Below, piece after piece: positions 44,943-56,351 of a stretch of DNA of 64,000 bases. The notes under the pieces were generated by a model that was not told the DNA's origin, ran no database searches, and saw only the letters and a program-made list of their open reading frames with translations. Both the position numbers and the translations under genes were made by a program. Location of the stretch: assembly GCA_949752795.1 (NCBI GenBank), contig OX457057.1:8298632-8362631 (forward strand), written 5' to 3'. How positions within the stretch are numbered: the stretch's first letter is position 1; each line of letters opens with the position of its first letter. Source of the stretch: Hyperoodon ampullatus (taxonomy: Eukaryota > Chordata > Mammalia > Artiodactyla > Ziphiidae).

Positions 44943-46152
44943 TATATATATTTTTAATTGGAGTATAGTTGCTTTACAATGTTTTTTAGTTTCTGCTGTA
45001 CAATGAAGCGAATCAGCTGTATGTATACATATATCCCCTCCCTCTTGGACCTCCCTTCCACCCCCCAACCCACCCATCTAGGTCACCACAGAGCACCGAG
45101 CTGAGCTCCCTGAGCTATACAGCATGTTCCCACTAGCTGTCTGTTTTAAACATGGTAGTGTATATATGTCAGTCCCATTCTCCCATTTCATCCCACCCGC
45201 TGCTCCCACCCCATGTCCACATGTCCTTTCTCTATGTCTGTGTCTCCATTCCTGCCCTGCAAAATAGGTTCATCTGTACCATTTTTCTAGATCCCACATG
45301 TATGCGTTAATATATGGTATTTGTTTTTCTCTTTCTGACTTACTTCACTCTGTATGACAGTCTCTAGGTCCATCCACATCTCTACAAATGACCCAATTTC
45401 ATTCCTTTTTACGGCTGAGTAATAGTCCATTGTATATATGTACCACATCTTCTTTATCCATTCATCTGTTGATGAACATTTAAGTTGCTTCCATGTCCTG
45501 GCTATTGTAAATAGTGCTGCAATGAACATTGGGGTGCATGTGTTTTTTTGTTGTTGTTGTTTTTTTTGGCGGTAAGCAGGCCTCTCACTGTTGTGGCCCC
45601 TCCTGTTGCGGAGCACAGGCTCCGGACGCGCAGGCTCAGCAGCCATGGCTCACGGGCCCAGCCGCTCCACTGCATGTGGGATCTTCCCAGACCGGGGCAC
45701 GAACCCGTGTCCCCTGCATCGGGAGGTGGACTCTCAACCACTGCGCCACCAGGGAAGCCCCATGTGTCTTTTTGAATTATGATTTTCTCAGGGTATATGC
45801 CCAGTAGTGGGATTGCTGGGTCCTATGGTAGTTCTACTTTTAGTTTTTTAAGGAACTCCATATTGTTCTCCATAGTGGCTGTATCAATTTACATCCCACC
45901 AACAGTGCAAGAGAGTTCCCTTTTCTCCACACCCTCTCCAGCATTTATTGTTTGTAGACTTTTGGATGATGGCCATTCTGACTGGTGTGAGATGATACTT
46001 CATTGTATTTTTGATCTGCATTTCTCTAATAATTAGCGATGTTGAGCAGCTTTTCATGTGCCTCTTGGCCATCTGTATGTCTTCTTTGGAGAAATGTCTA
46101 TTTAGGTCTTCTGCCCATTTTTTCATTAGGTAGTTTGTTTTTTTGATATTGA
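44943..46152 (-). mobile_element. 5'-truncated L1 with ORF2 C-terminus, minus
   Basis: Reversed L1 3' UTR ('ttggagtatagttgctttac') is followed by the end of ORF2. The reversed translation gives [19 protein letters not shown] and [15 protein letters not shown] near 45.9-46.13 kb and NEIGSFVEMWMDLETVIQS near 45.4 kb, both standard parts of the ORF2p C-terminal region. It is broken by a SINE (45551-45760) and truncated before the reverse transcriptase, so it is inactive. Likely duplicated target gcac-ttatat at both ends. Confidence 0.93.
45551..45760 (-). mobile_element. CHR-type SINE inside the L1, minus
   Basis: Poly-T/GTT tail, 'gcggtaagcaggcctctc', reversed head 'ccaccagggaagccc'. The L1 sequence catgtgtytttt is duplicated on both sides (45537-45549, 45761-45773), proving insertion after the L1. 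Confidence 0.96.
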
Positions 46153-46365
46153 TGAGCACTTATATTTTTTATTTCTCTCATTGTGTACATGCTTTCCTCT
46201 ACCTTCTTAAACATGAAGAGTATATTAATAATCATTGTTCTAAAGCCCTTGTCGGCCAGTTGTATCATCTGGGTCTATCTCTATTGATTGATTTTTCTCC
46301 TGGTTATGGGTCATATTTTTCTCCTTTTTTGTTGCCTGGTAATATTTATTAGATGCTGGACATTT
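46153..46365. repeat. Ancient L1M-like fragment, middle part
   Basis: 'catgctttcctctaccttc', 'ttctaaagcccttgtcgg' and 'tttttctcctggttatggg' continue the element cut at 44942, in the same order as the intact family. Confidence 0.75.
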
Positions 46366-46672
46366 AAAAAATAATAATTAATTAATTAATTAATTAATTA
46401 ATTAATTAATGGCTGTGTTGGGTCTTCGTTTCTGTGCGAGGGCTTTCTCTAGTTGCGGCAAGTGGGGCCCACTCTTCATCGCGGTGCACGGGCCTCTCAC
46501 TATCGCGGCCTCTCTTGTTGCGGAGCACAGGCTCCAGATGCGCAGGCTCAGTAATTGTGGCTCAGGGGCCTAGCTGCTCGGCGGCATGTGGGATCTTCCC
46601 ACACCAGGGCTTGAACCCGTGTCCCCTGCATTGGCAGGCAGATTCTCAACGACTGCGCCACCAGGGAAGCCC
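46366..46672 (-). mobile_element. CHR-type SINE (long form) with (TTAA)n tail, minus
   Basis: An (ATTA)n tail at 46370-46410 precedes 'ggctgtgttgggtcttcg' and the long-form body; the reversed head is 'accagggaagccc'. Flanking taaaaa(a)taa copies (46365 and 46673) are the likely target duplication. Confidence 0.92.
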
Positions 46673-47960
46673 TAAAAATAAACTTTAAACTTTGGAATAA
46701 TTTTAGATTTACCAAAAAAGTTGCAAAGATAGTACAGAGAGTTCTTATACACCTCATACTCATTTTCCCCCATTGTCAGCATCTTCCATTACCATGATAT
46801 ATTTGTCAAAACTAAGAAACTGACATTGGCATATTACTATTAACTAAACCTCAGACTACATTTTGGATTCACCAGCTTTTTCATTAATGTCCTCTTTCTA
46901 TTCCAGGATCTAATCCAGAGTATTACATTGAATTTAATTGTCTTGTCTCCACAGTAATCTCTGGTCTGTGACAATTTCTTAATCTCTTATTTTCTGACCT
47001 TGATGGTATTGAGGAGTACTTGCCAGGTATCCTAGAGAGTACCTGGATTTTTAAATTGTTTTTCTCATGATTAGATTGGAGTTTGGGGAAAGAATACCAC
47101 CAAAGTGAAGTGCCCTTCTCATCACACCATATTAGGAGTTAGATGATATCCACATGATATCACCAGTGATGTTAAGCTTCTTTACTTGGTTAAGGTGGTG
47201 TTCGCCAGGTTTCTCCACTGTGAAGTTACTATTTTTTCCTTTCCCTACTCTGTTCTCTGAAAACAAATCACTAAGTCTAACCCACCCTCAAAAGGATGGG
47301 AACTACCTCCTGTAGGAAGAATATCTACATATATTATTGGAATTCTTCTGTAAGACAGATTTACCTGTTCTCCCCCTTTATTTATTTATTCAATCACATG
47401 TTTACATCAGTATGGACTCATTTATATTTATTTTATACTTTGAATTACAGTTCAGTACTACACTATTTTATTGTCCAAATTGATCCAGCTTTGGCCATTG
47501 GGAGTTCTTTCAGGTTAGTTCCTGTGTCCCTGTGATATGCCCCATACTTTTGTTTTTGGAGCTCTTCCTTACTTTATGGTACTGAAAGATGGTCTCGCTC
47601 ATCTTATATTTTCCCCACTCTGGTCCTAGATTTCCATTCCCTTTTTTTAATTGGAGAATGGTATTAAAAGCCAAGGTCCAGCTGGGACCTTACTTGCTGT
47701 TACTAGCCTATCATTGCTTCTAGGCCCTCTCAGCAGACATAAGCCATGGATACACGCATGTCTGTAATTGGTTCTGCATCTATCCATCTGTATCTACATT
47801 ACACTAAACATGACTTCATACTGATGTCTCCAACTCTAATCCACAGAGTTCATTCTAACTTCCCCACCTTGCTTATCTATAAGCTCCCTCTCCAACCACA
47901 AGAAAACTGGCTTCCACCATCCACCTTCCATGTACTTATTTGTTCAACCAACATTTAAAA
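46673..47960. repeat. Ancient LINE/L1M-like fragment, long
   Basis: 'ttttagatttaccaaaaaag', 'gttgcaaagatagtacagag', 'ttaaggtggtgttcgccagg', 'cagctttggccattgggag' and 'gtctccaactctaatccac' follow a known old L1M-type 3' region over about 1.3 kb. Diverged and non-coding. Confidence 0.7.
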
Positions 47961-48585
47961 TTGTACACTGTTGAGGACTGGATTTGGTTGTATTCCTTTA
48001 AATATTGCTGTCTTAGTTCCAAGAGGCAGCTAGGTTACATGGAATTGGCCGGATACCATCGAAGAAGGCTTGGTTTTTAACTTTATTAGCAATAGTTTAG
48101 AGCAGCCTTAGTCTAGGGCTCACTTGGCCCCTCTGCTAAGGCAATGCCTTTCCAAGGACTCTACCTAATGCCCCATGTAGTGGGAGGTCTTTCCAACTCT
48201 GGCTGGTGTTGGAGGGGATCCCTTCTCACATCTCTGCATGAACTCTCTGTGCAGCAACTTCCTCTTCTTTATTTTGCCCCACAAGTTCTGGTCACTTGGC
48301 CTTCCTGAACTCTAGTTGTGTCTCCTCAATTCAGTGAGACCACCAGGCTCCACTTGCCTTCCTCTTTGCCTTCCCTATGCTCTGGCCTGGTACCTTTCTC
48401 TAATTGGTAAGCTGGGAGCAATCGTAGGACTCACCTTATGTTTTCCCTGTCTTAGGGATCACTGTTCTCTCCTGCCTGTTGCCCAACGTTGAAAACCATT
48501 GTTTCATAGATTTTTGTCCAGTTTTCTAGTACTTTAAGGTGGGAGGGTAAATCTGGTCCTGTTGCTCCATCACGTCCAGCAGCAG
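47961..48585. other. Unclassified sequence
   Basis: Mixed sequence without an exon or a repeat that I recognise. Confidence 0.35.
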
Positions 48586-48671
48586 ACGTCCAAGCACTGT
48601 TCTAGATGCAGGGACCACAGTAGTGAGTAAATAGACAAAAAGCCGCTGCCCTTGAAGCTTGCATTCTAATG
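48586..48671 (-). repeat. L2 fragment, left part of interrupted copy
   Basis: 'gatgcagggaccacagtag', 'aaagccgctgcccttgaag' and 'cttgcattctaatg' are the reversed L2 end; it continues at 49077. Confidence 0.75.
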
Positions 48672-49076
48672 CGGGGTTCAGCAAATTTCTGTAAAAGGCT
48701 AGATAGTAAATATTTAGGCTTTGTGGGCCAAGAGGAAAAATCAAGTCATAACCACATTGCCACCACTTGCAGTAAGCCGGGCACACAAGCAGTGGGCTGC
48801 AAGGAGAACATCACATACAGTCTCTGTGCTCACTGCTCAACTCTGCACTTATAGCGTGAAAGCAGCATAGACACACATAAATGAAGGAGCGTGGCCGTGT
48901 TCCAATGAAACTTTATTTAGGACATTGAAATTTGGGTTTCGTATCATTCTCACATGTCATGAAATACTATTCTTTTTTTTAAACCATTTAAGAATGTAAA
49001 AACCATTTAGCTCACCAGCCGTCCATAAATAGCAGCGGGCCAGATTTGATGGGCCATAGTTTGCTAACTCCTGATC
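48672..49076. mobile_element. hAT-Charlie-like DNA transposon (non-autonomous)
   Basis: The ends are imperfect inverted repeats ('ggggttcagcaaatttctg' and 'agtttgctaactcctg'). The interior has 'aggctttgtgggccaag', 'caatgaaactttatttagg' and 'gggccagatttgatgggcc', as in old mammalian hAT MITEs. No transposase. It interrupts an L2. Confidence 0.8.
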
Positions 49077-49180
49077 CAGTGGGAGAGATGGAAAATAATC
49101 AAGATAAATAAATTAAGAACATGGTATTTTAAATAAGTGCCAAGGAGAAAAACAACAACGACAACAACAAAGCCAAAAAG
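49077..49180 (-). repeat. L2 fragment, right part of interrupted copy
   Basis: 'cagtgggagagatggaaaat' and 'aatcaagataaataaatt' continue the L2 cut at 48671. Confidence 0.7.
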
Positions 49181-49394
49181 GGGAGGCAGGTGAAGCCTTA
49201 GATAAGATGTCTGTCCAGGTAAGTCTCACTGAGAGGGTAACTTTTGTGTCAAAACCTTGTGAGAATGAGCTGCCTGGTGCTTACAGTAAGGGAGAGGTTG
49301 ATTTGCTCTTGGTCTAGCATCTGCCGCCTGACCAGACTGAGCTCCTCCAGAGCCGAGATTGTGCCCCTGGCACTGAGCCGTGCTTAGTCAAATA

Positions 49395-49396
<2 letters not shown>

Positions 49397-49440
<44 letters not shown>
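49397..49440. repeat. (GT)22 microsatellite
   Basis: Uninterrupted GT dinucleotide array. Confidence 0.97.
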
Positions 49441-49441
<1 letters not shown>

Positions 49442-49605
49442 CATCAGCAGACCTGGGTTCGAATTCCAGCTCAGCCACCTTCCCACGGTGGAAGCTGGGG
49501 AAAGCTCCTTCGCCTCTCTGAGCATTGGTTTCTTCATCTGTGAAATGGATGGTGTCCCACCAGGGGGTTGTGGGATTTATATGAGATGGCACATGGCTTG
49601 TCCTG
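49441..49605 (+). repeat. MIR fragment
   Basis: 'cagacctgggttcgaattcc' and 'ttcttcatctgtgaaatgg' flank the MIR core. Confidence 0.85.
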
Positions 49606-50255
49606 ATGCTGACTTACAGGCTGCTGTTTTATTGGAAAGAGACAGAAGCTCTGCCCTGGAGTAGCCTCGGGGTTGGCTCTGTGAAGCCAGGGACCTGGAC
49701 TCTCCATCCCATGTCCATCACCTCTGTCCCAGGAGGCCTTGGACTCCCCACAGCTGAGCCCAGAGCAAAGGGACCCCACCACCACCACTTGCCATAGGGT
49801 CATGGGCAGAGGGCGGAGCACTGTGCCAAGAGCCCCGAGTTCCATTTCTGGCTGCATCACTGCCTCCCTTGAAACCCTGGGCAGGTCACACCCTTTGACT
49901 GGACAGTGATCCCAAAGAGAAGGAAAACAAACAAGCTGGGCCCTACAACAGCCCCAGCTGATGGCCTGGAGAGTTTCCAGACTGCAGCATGAGGAAGGAA
50001 AAAACTCGTAAGCAGTGGAGACAAGATTCAAAACCAAGCCTCAGTCTTAACCAGCACGCAGATCCACTTCCCACAGGGCCCAGCCAGCTTTGGCCCAGTG
50101 GCTCCCTAGAAAGGGATGGGAGCCCCCAGACACAGGTTCAAGTCTTACCATTGTCACTTCCTGGCCGCATGACGTCAGATGGTCAGAGTTGGAGGTTGAT
50201 GCTGCCTGTAGGCAGGTCTCCTCCTTTGCTCTTGTCATTCAGACTAATGTCACCT
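49606..50255. other. Mostly unique sequence with MIR scraps
   Basis: Small MIR-like remnants at about 49820-49900 ('tggctgcatcactgcctcc') and 50130-50200. Otherwise nothing recognised. Confidence 0.4.
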
Positions 50256-50500
50256 CCCAGAAAGCCCTGACCACACCCCCATGGAAGCCCCTGGTTACTG
50301 TCACTGTCCCCTGTCCTATCAGCCTCACAGGGCTGATCACCACCTGGTTTCCCTTTCCTTGTTGCCTCACGTCTTCCCTACAGACTGTGATGTCCATGAA
50401 GTCAGCGCTCGTGTGGTTGTCTTCCATCGCTGTGTCTCCAGCACCTAGGGCAGTGCCTGGCAGGGTCTTTGTGCTCAGAAGATACTAGTTAACCGGATGA
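50256..50500 (+). repeat. L2 fragment
   Basis: 'tgtgatgtccatgaagtcag' and 'cagcacctagggcagtgcc' mark the L2 3' end. Confidence 0.65.
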
Positions 50501-50529
50501 AGCCAAAGAACCCTCTACAATCATTCAGT

Positions 50530-50965
50530 CAAGTGCCCTGCCTAGCCCATTACACAGATGGTGGGGAGCGGCTGAGGACCACAAAGGGGAGGGGTTTGCC
50601 AAGGATCCCCTGGGGAGTTTGAGGCAGAGCAGGGCTTGAACCCCAGACTTGTTTCCCTGCCACGCACTCCTCCCCCCCGAGCCTCAGTTTCCGCATCAGG
50701 ACAATGGGTTTTTTTTGGTGGGCTGAGTGTTGGAGCACATCAACCGGCTCTAGTGAGATGAGGCTGGGTGGTGGTGGGGATGACCTCTTCAGAGCCACTG
50801 AGCAGGAGACCTGCCAAGAGGAGGGTGTCCGAGCCTCAGAAGACACCCATGTGTCTCCATGTGCCAGGATAAAGCACTCAGCACAGTGCTGCAGCCAGTG
50901 GAGCGATTACTATTACTATTATTATTTCCCTGTCTACCCTCAGGGTTGTTCTAAGGCTTGGATGT
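50530..50965. repeat. MIR remnants in opposite orientation
   Basis: A reversed piece at about 50550-50650 ('cccattacacagatgg') is followed by a plus-strand MIR from 50682 ('gagcctcagtttccgcatc') to 'attactattactattatt' near 50925. Confidence 0.55.
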
Positions 50966-51685
50966 GACAGCGTGTGTGAAAGTGCATTGTTCTTTGTGAA
51001 TCTACAGCACAGTGGAAAAGGTGAGGGGCCCTATTTTACTGTCACTACCAATAATAATGACATTATGAACTTGTACTTTTCATGGACTTCCTTCCAAAGG
51101 GTATAAATAGGATGGTTAAAATCCATCCACACTGACAGACAACGCTGAGAAATAGGAGAGCAGGGAGGACTCTATCTGACCTTCAAGGACCTAGAGAGGT
51201 AAAGCCGCTTGTCCGTCCTAAGGCTCATGGCCATGGCCCAGATAGACCCACCCTCAGGGCCCAGGGAGCCCTCCCTCTCATGCCCCCCAGGTCTCCTGGC
51301 CAAAATCCAACTCAAGCTGCCCAGAGCTTGGCTGATTCTTCCAACGCAGGCCCCCGTGGAGCCCCCAGTCCCTGGGGTGAGGGACGATTCAAGGGCAGAC
51401 ATGGCTGGTTTGGGTCTGATGCTGTTAAATTCACGGTGCCAGCCCCTCAGGACAGAAAGTCGGCGCATGGAAAGGGGCTCAGCCCACAGGAGCTGCCCAG
51501 CTGTTCCATTCCTAGTCCCAGATCCTCTGTCCGCAGGCCCTAGACTGGCAGCTGAGCCAGGCCTGCCCACGTTCTGTACTCCCTCCTGAGGCCCAGCAGG
51601 TGCCCATGTGAGAGTTGAGCGGGGGTGCCAACTCTGGGGAGCTCTGGGGGGCAGCAGAGGGGCCTTGAGTCGGCTGGTGATCAAG
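50966..51685. other. Unique sequence, nothing recognised
   Basis: GC-moderate. No exon was recognised. Confidence 0.4.
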
Positions 51686-51689
51686 GTCA

Positions 51690-51900
51690 ATAAATCCGAC
51701 ATTTCCCGAGCACCCTCTGAGCCAGGCCCTATGCTGGGTCCCTGGGACTGGAGGTAAAAGGCGGGTTGCTGCCCTCAGTGAGCCCATAATTAGTCTAATT
51801 GTGGAGGGAGACAGAGGACCAGGCCACTACAACATGGCGCGCTCATCCCAGAGGAGATAGCCAACTATCTGAGGCCAGTCAGGGAAGCTTCCGGAGGAGG
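51690..51900 (-). repeat. L2 fragment
   Basis: 'catttcccgagcaccctctg', 'gagccaggccctatgctgg' and 'gcagcagag'-type context follow the reversed L2 end. Confidence 0.65.
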
Positions 51901-52589
51901 TGACCCACTGTGCTGGCCAGAAGGACAAGCGGAGTTACTAAGGGTAAAGCAGAAGAAAAAGGAAATCTCAGGGAAAGCAGCTTCCTGGTCTATAAAATGG
52001 ATAACAGCACCCATCTCAAAGGGTGTTGTGTTTTACAAGAAGGAAGGGGAAAGTTCTTTGAAACTGGGAATCACAGGACACATGCGAGGAAGTATTCTTT
52101 AGGCCCTCATAGAGGTAGGGGTCTGAGGTCCCCAGGTTTCTCCATTAGACCACCCCCAGGCCTGAGTCCCTGGGTACGCCCAGGACCCACATTGCCATGG
52201 CTCACGCCATTGTCCACCCGAGGGTCCAGGCCCTTCAGGAGTCCCCTAGGTCACCAGGCCCACCCCGGACCCACACTGGGTACTGGGCAAAAGACAATGT
52301 CCACCAAGCCCCCTGTCGACACCCTTGTATCTGGGCCCTAAGGTCCTCGCCTAGTCCAGCACCCAGTCCTCCTGGTTCGAGGCCTTTTGCTTCTTGCTAT
52401 GTTTCCATCTTTACCTTGATCATCACTCTTGACACGTAGAACAAATTGTGACCTTGACGGCCCCTCACAGGTACAGTTAGGATCTACCACCTTCCTGCCT
52501 TGGTCTACATTGAGGGAAATACTCCTCGTGGTTTGATTCAGACATCACCAAGACAACCATCAATAGCATCACCACCCTTGATCAACATG

Positions 52590-52985
52590 ACCACCGTCAT
52601 CGCCATCCTCACCCCAGGCTCGTTTGCCTCTGTGTCCCTGCCCTGTCAGTTTCCTCTGCTTGGCGTGTTTTTCCCCTTGACACCTCCATGGGGATGACTT
52701 GGCTCAAAAACCAGCCCCCACTCCCAGGAAGCGTATCAGCCCCAAGTCTGGGTTGGGGTCCCCGTCGCTGCTCCCAGGCCCTGTTCTGCTCCCTTAGATG
52801 GGGAAACTCGGCACCCCGTGCTGCCCCTGTCTTCCTGCTCTCCCATCTGCCCCCTCGACGGTGAGCTCCCTGGGGGCAGGGCCGAGCCTTCTGCAGCTTT
52901 ATGTTCCTGGCGCAGAGCCTGGCTCAGAGTGGGAGCTCCAGAAATATTTGTTGAATAGATGAATGCTTGTTAAATAAACAAATGA
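52590..52985 (+). repeat. L2 fragment
   Basis: 'ctccctgggggcagggcc', 'gcgcagagcctggctcag' and 'aaatatttgttgaatagatg' form a clear L2 terminus. Confidence 0.8.
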
Positions 52986-53429
52986 AATGTTGCAAATCAT
53001 GAATCAGAGAGCTTTTGGCAGGAAAGAAGAGGGGGAAATGTTCTACTCCTCCAAGGAGGGGAGAAAATGGGGGATCAGACTGTGGAGGGGAATGGGGGTG
53101 TTGCTGGGTAAAACGTCCCTGGTGGGGGAAGGCCTGACTCAGATACGCTCTGTCAGCTGAGACGCCCTCTCAGACCATCGCCTCCAGCTGGATGTTTGGG
53201 GAAGTGGGGTCAGGGGTTCAACTGCCCACCAGCCTGGCCCTCTCCTTGAAGACCCTCAGCCTGGGGGAAGCGGAGGGGGAGGAGGCAGGCCAGCCCCCCT
53301 CACAGCCACACGCACCGTGGCCTCCACTCAACCCCTTTAAGACAGCCCGGGCGGCCTCCCTTTGCTGGTTGAAACTGTTCAGTTTTCGGACAGGACAGAG
53401 GAGGGGGGTGGGGGGGAGGTCACACCTGT
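52986..53429. other. Unique sequence, nothing recognised
   Basis: Includes a G-rich run at about 53402-53417. No exon was recognised. Confidence 0.4.
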
Positions 53430-53625
53430 TGTGGAACTTGAGAGAAGGCTTATTTATAAATGTTCAGGGCTCGGGATTCTTGCGGAGCTGATGTCCGGAG
53501 GGGAAGGTCACCAAAATGCTTGTTTATAAAAGCAACAGCAACTGGGAACACCATAAACGGGCTAAACGATGAAATTAACAAGCTACCCGAGGCGGGGCAC
53601 GGCGGGGCATGGCGGGGCCTCCGCT
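53430..53625. other. CNE-like block
   Basis: AT-rich segment with 'cttatttataaatgttc', 'gcttgtttataaaagc' and 'ccataaacgggctaaacg' (FOX/HOX-like), ending in a 10-base GC-rich triplet repeat (ggcggggcac/ggcggggcat/ggcggggcct, about 53592-53621). Repeat-free surroundings. Candidate conserved element. Confidence 0.4.
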
Positions 53626-54719
53626 GGCCTGGCACCACTGCTGGGCAGAGCCCCAGGCCTGCCTCCAAGCCAGGTCCCTCCCCTGCCCCAGCAGCCCTGC
53701 CCGCCCCCCAAGGTCCAGCCTCCCTCCATGACACCCCTACCCCACGCCTGCCCTTGACCCGTCCCCACCCAGGGACGCAGAGCCTGTGTGACAGCTCCTC
53801 CAGGGCACAGTCCTTGCTAAGCCACCCCATCAAGGGCTGTTCCTTCATCACCCCAAGGTGAGCACTTCTGGGCCCCCCAAACGTGCCACGTTGGTGCCAA
53901 GTTGGGAGTGGTGGGCTGTTTGTTTGGTTTTTCTGGCTCTCTGAGGCCGGATGCCACCCGCCAGCCTACCCCGCCCGACCCTACCTAGGGGTGAGCCTGG
54001 GGGCCCCCTGGAAGTGGCAGAGGGCAGTCATTTCCCCCATGCTCACCCCCTCCCGGGACTGTCTGTCCAATTCCCGGTTTCAGGAAAGCTGTGTTTTCCT
54101 TGGGTGACTGATGGTTGAACAGGTGGCTTCTGGGTTGGAGAGTGTCAAGTGAACAGCGGCCGGGAGAAGTGGCCCTTTTATGGCTCACTTTCGCTGCCCG
54201 CCGCTTCTTGGCTGCTGACAGCTCTCTGGCCTCCTCCCCCCGCACCCCGTGAGGGCATGTGTCAAGCTGCCCACCCATCCTGGCCCTGCAGCCCACCAGC
54301 CGGGGCCGACAACACATGGAATCCTCACCGAGGGGGCGTGGGGACAGCTGAGGGGGGGAACGGAACCCTGCCCTCCTGCACGTCATCACACACTTACACG
54401 CGTGCACAGGCCGCACGTGTGATCCCAGACACTCAGGAATAGTCCCATGAGGAGGGCACGCGTTCTCTTGGATGCAAAACACCTGCCTCCCTACCACTCC
54501 ATTTCCCATCAAATCCAGCAAGGATCGTCCAAACGACCCCGTGCCTGCCAGCGTGCTCAGACAGTACGAGACCCCACGTGCACAGGCCCAGACACGCTGG
54601 GCCCCACGCTCACTCCATCTCCCAGCCTGCCTTGCGCACACACAGGCTCCCCGCTGGCCTCCCCCTCCTGCTCTGTGCCTCGGTTTCCTCAAGCGTGTGC
54701 CTCTGAATCTGAGTGACTC
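53626..54719. other. Unique GC-rich sequence
   Basis: Nothing recognised. The 235-residue minus-strand frame here has no family resemblance. Confidence 0.4.
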
Positions 54720-54890
54720 CTAGTCTCTCTCTCTTTCCTCCCTGCCATCTCTCAGAGTGTGTCTGTTTCTGTTTCCCTTGTTTTCTCTTTGCTCTCTCTC
54801 TCTCCCTATCCTGTTCTAGATAGATCTGCCTCTTTTTGTCTCTCTCCTCTCCCTGTCTCGCCCCACTCCCTCTGGCTCTTTCTCGGGCAC
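54720..54890. repeat. CT-rich low-complexity tract
   Basis: About 170 bases of CT/TCTC-rich sequence. Confidence 0.8.
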
Positions 54891-54972
54891 AGAACCCCCA
54901 GCCTTCCAGCACATCCTCCGGAGTCATCATTAGATCTGTGTTCTCCCTCAGCCTCACTACTCAGAGTTGCTT

Positions 54973-55092
54973 TTCTTTTCTTTTGGCCACGCCATGCGGC
55001 AGGCGGGATCTTAGTTCCCTGACCAGGGATCGAACCCACGGTCCCTGCAGTGCAAGCACGGAGTCTTAACCACCGGACCACCAGGGAATTTC
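54973..55092 (-). mobile_element. Older tRNA-derived SINE fragment, minus
   Basis: 'ttttggccacgccatgcgg', 'gggatcttagttccctgacc' and 'accaccagggaatttc' belong to an older cetartiodactyl relative of the CHR/Bov-tA SINE group. The reversed B-box region is 'gggatcgaaccca'. No clear target duplication. Confidence 0.85.
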
Positions 55093-55889
55093 TGAGAGGA
55101 GCTACACTTCAGCCTGGGCCTCGCCCTGGGCCCTGTAAGGTGGAGCGGGCAGCTCTCTGGAGTCCCTGGTGTCCCCGTGGCCCACGGAGGACCCACAGGC
55201 CTCCCCAACCTGGGGAGCGGAGGCTGGCCTGGCTCAGACCCCTCTGGCCTTGGGCTAGGAGTGGGCTACTGGCCTCTCGCCTCTCTTCGGTGCCGGAGTC
55301 GGGGAGGCCCTGGGTGTGAGATCTGGGTATCTTGGTACCCAGCAGACCATGGCCGTGGGGCAGGGGCTTGGGAGGGGGCACAGCCAAAGCTTCTTCATCA
55401 TCATCCTTGGCCACCATAATGAGCCGCCCAGGCGTGCCCAGAACCCTGTGAAATCTGCTTAAAATACTGGGCCCTGTCTCTCCCTTCAAGGGCTGCAGCC
55501 TCCCTAGGGAAGGGATGTCAGGTCTCTGTTTAGACCCTAAGGAGGGACAGCTGAGCCACCCTGGGGGTGCTTTAGCCTCAGGAGCCAGGGAGGTGAGGGG
55601 CCTCAGACACCTTGTGTGGCCTAAGGCAGTTGGAAGAGCCTGGGAGGGAACACTGGGGGCACCCAACCTGGAAAGGGCCCTCCATCCCACCCTCATACCT
55701 AGAGGGCATCCCAGCTCCTGAATCCACAGGGAAGCAAGAAAGGTCTATTCCAGTGACAGAATGGGGATGGGACCCTGGGTGGGCAGGGCTTGCTCCTGAG
55801 GCCAAAGACAGAGGTAAGGTGGGCCCAAGAGACCGCTCCCCACCCCGCGTGAACCCCCTATCCACATACCCTTGGCCTCCCACATTTTT
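55093..55889. other. Unique GC-rich sequence
   Basis: No exon or repeat recognised. Confidence 0.4.
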
Positions 55890-56165
55890 GCCCGGGCCTC
55901 ATTCAATTACTCATTCATTTGGCAAATATTCATTGAGCACCTACTATGTGTCAGGCACTGTTCCAGGTACCCTGATAGACCCACAGTCTAGAGACAGGAA
56001 CAGACAAGAAGCAAGAAAACAAATATTTAGTTACAGTACATGCTGGAATAAGCTCAGTGAAGGAGGCAAGAGCATGCCACCTTGGAGATTAAAAGGGAGG
56101 CTCCTCGGAGGGGAGGTGGCAGAGGCCTCTCTGAGGAGGTGACTTTGAGCCTCAAGACCCTCCTT
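55890..56165 (-). repeat. L2 fragment
   Basis: 'caaatattcattgagcacc', 'tactatgtgtcaggcactg', 'aagaagcaagaaaac' and 'gcctctctgaggaggtgac' follow the reversed L2 over about 275 bases. Confidence 0.85.
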
Positions 56166-56275
56166 CCATCCTGGAGGCACCTCCTCTCCAGGTAGGAAGC
56201 CAGGATCCCACACTCTACCTCATCACAGACTGTGGGCAGATCCACAGCAGATTAATAGTATAAAAACTTCAGCAA

Positions 56276-56342
56276 CAAAGGGAGGGGATATGGGAACATA
56301 TGTATATGTATGACTGATTAAATTTGTTAAAAAAAAAAAAAA
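56276..56342 (+). mobile_element. Very short L1 3' insertion (about 65 bp)
   Basis: 'ggggatatgggaacatatg' and 'tatatgtatgactgatt' are from the L1 3' UTR, followed by about 14 A. The duplication aaaaacttcagcaa brackets it (56262-56275, 56338-56351). It ends early compared with the family. Confidence 0.85.
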
Positions 56343-56351
56343 CTTCAGCAA

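Noticed and set aside
44943..46152. Active L1
   Set aside because: 5'-truncated, split by a SINE, and lacking the endonuclease and reverse transcriptase.
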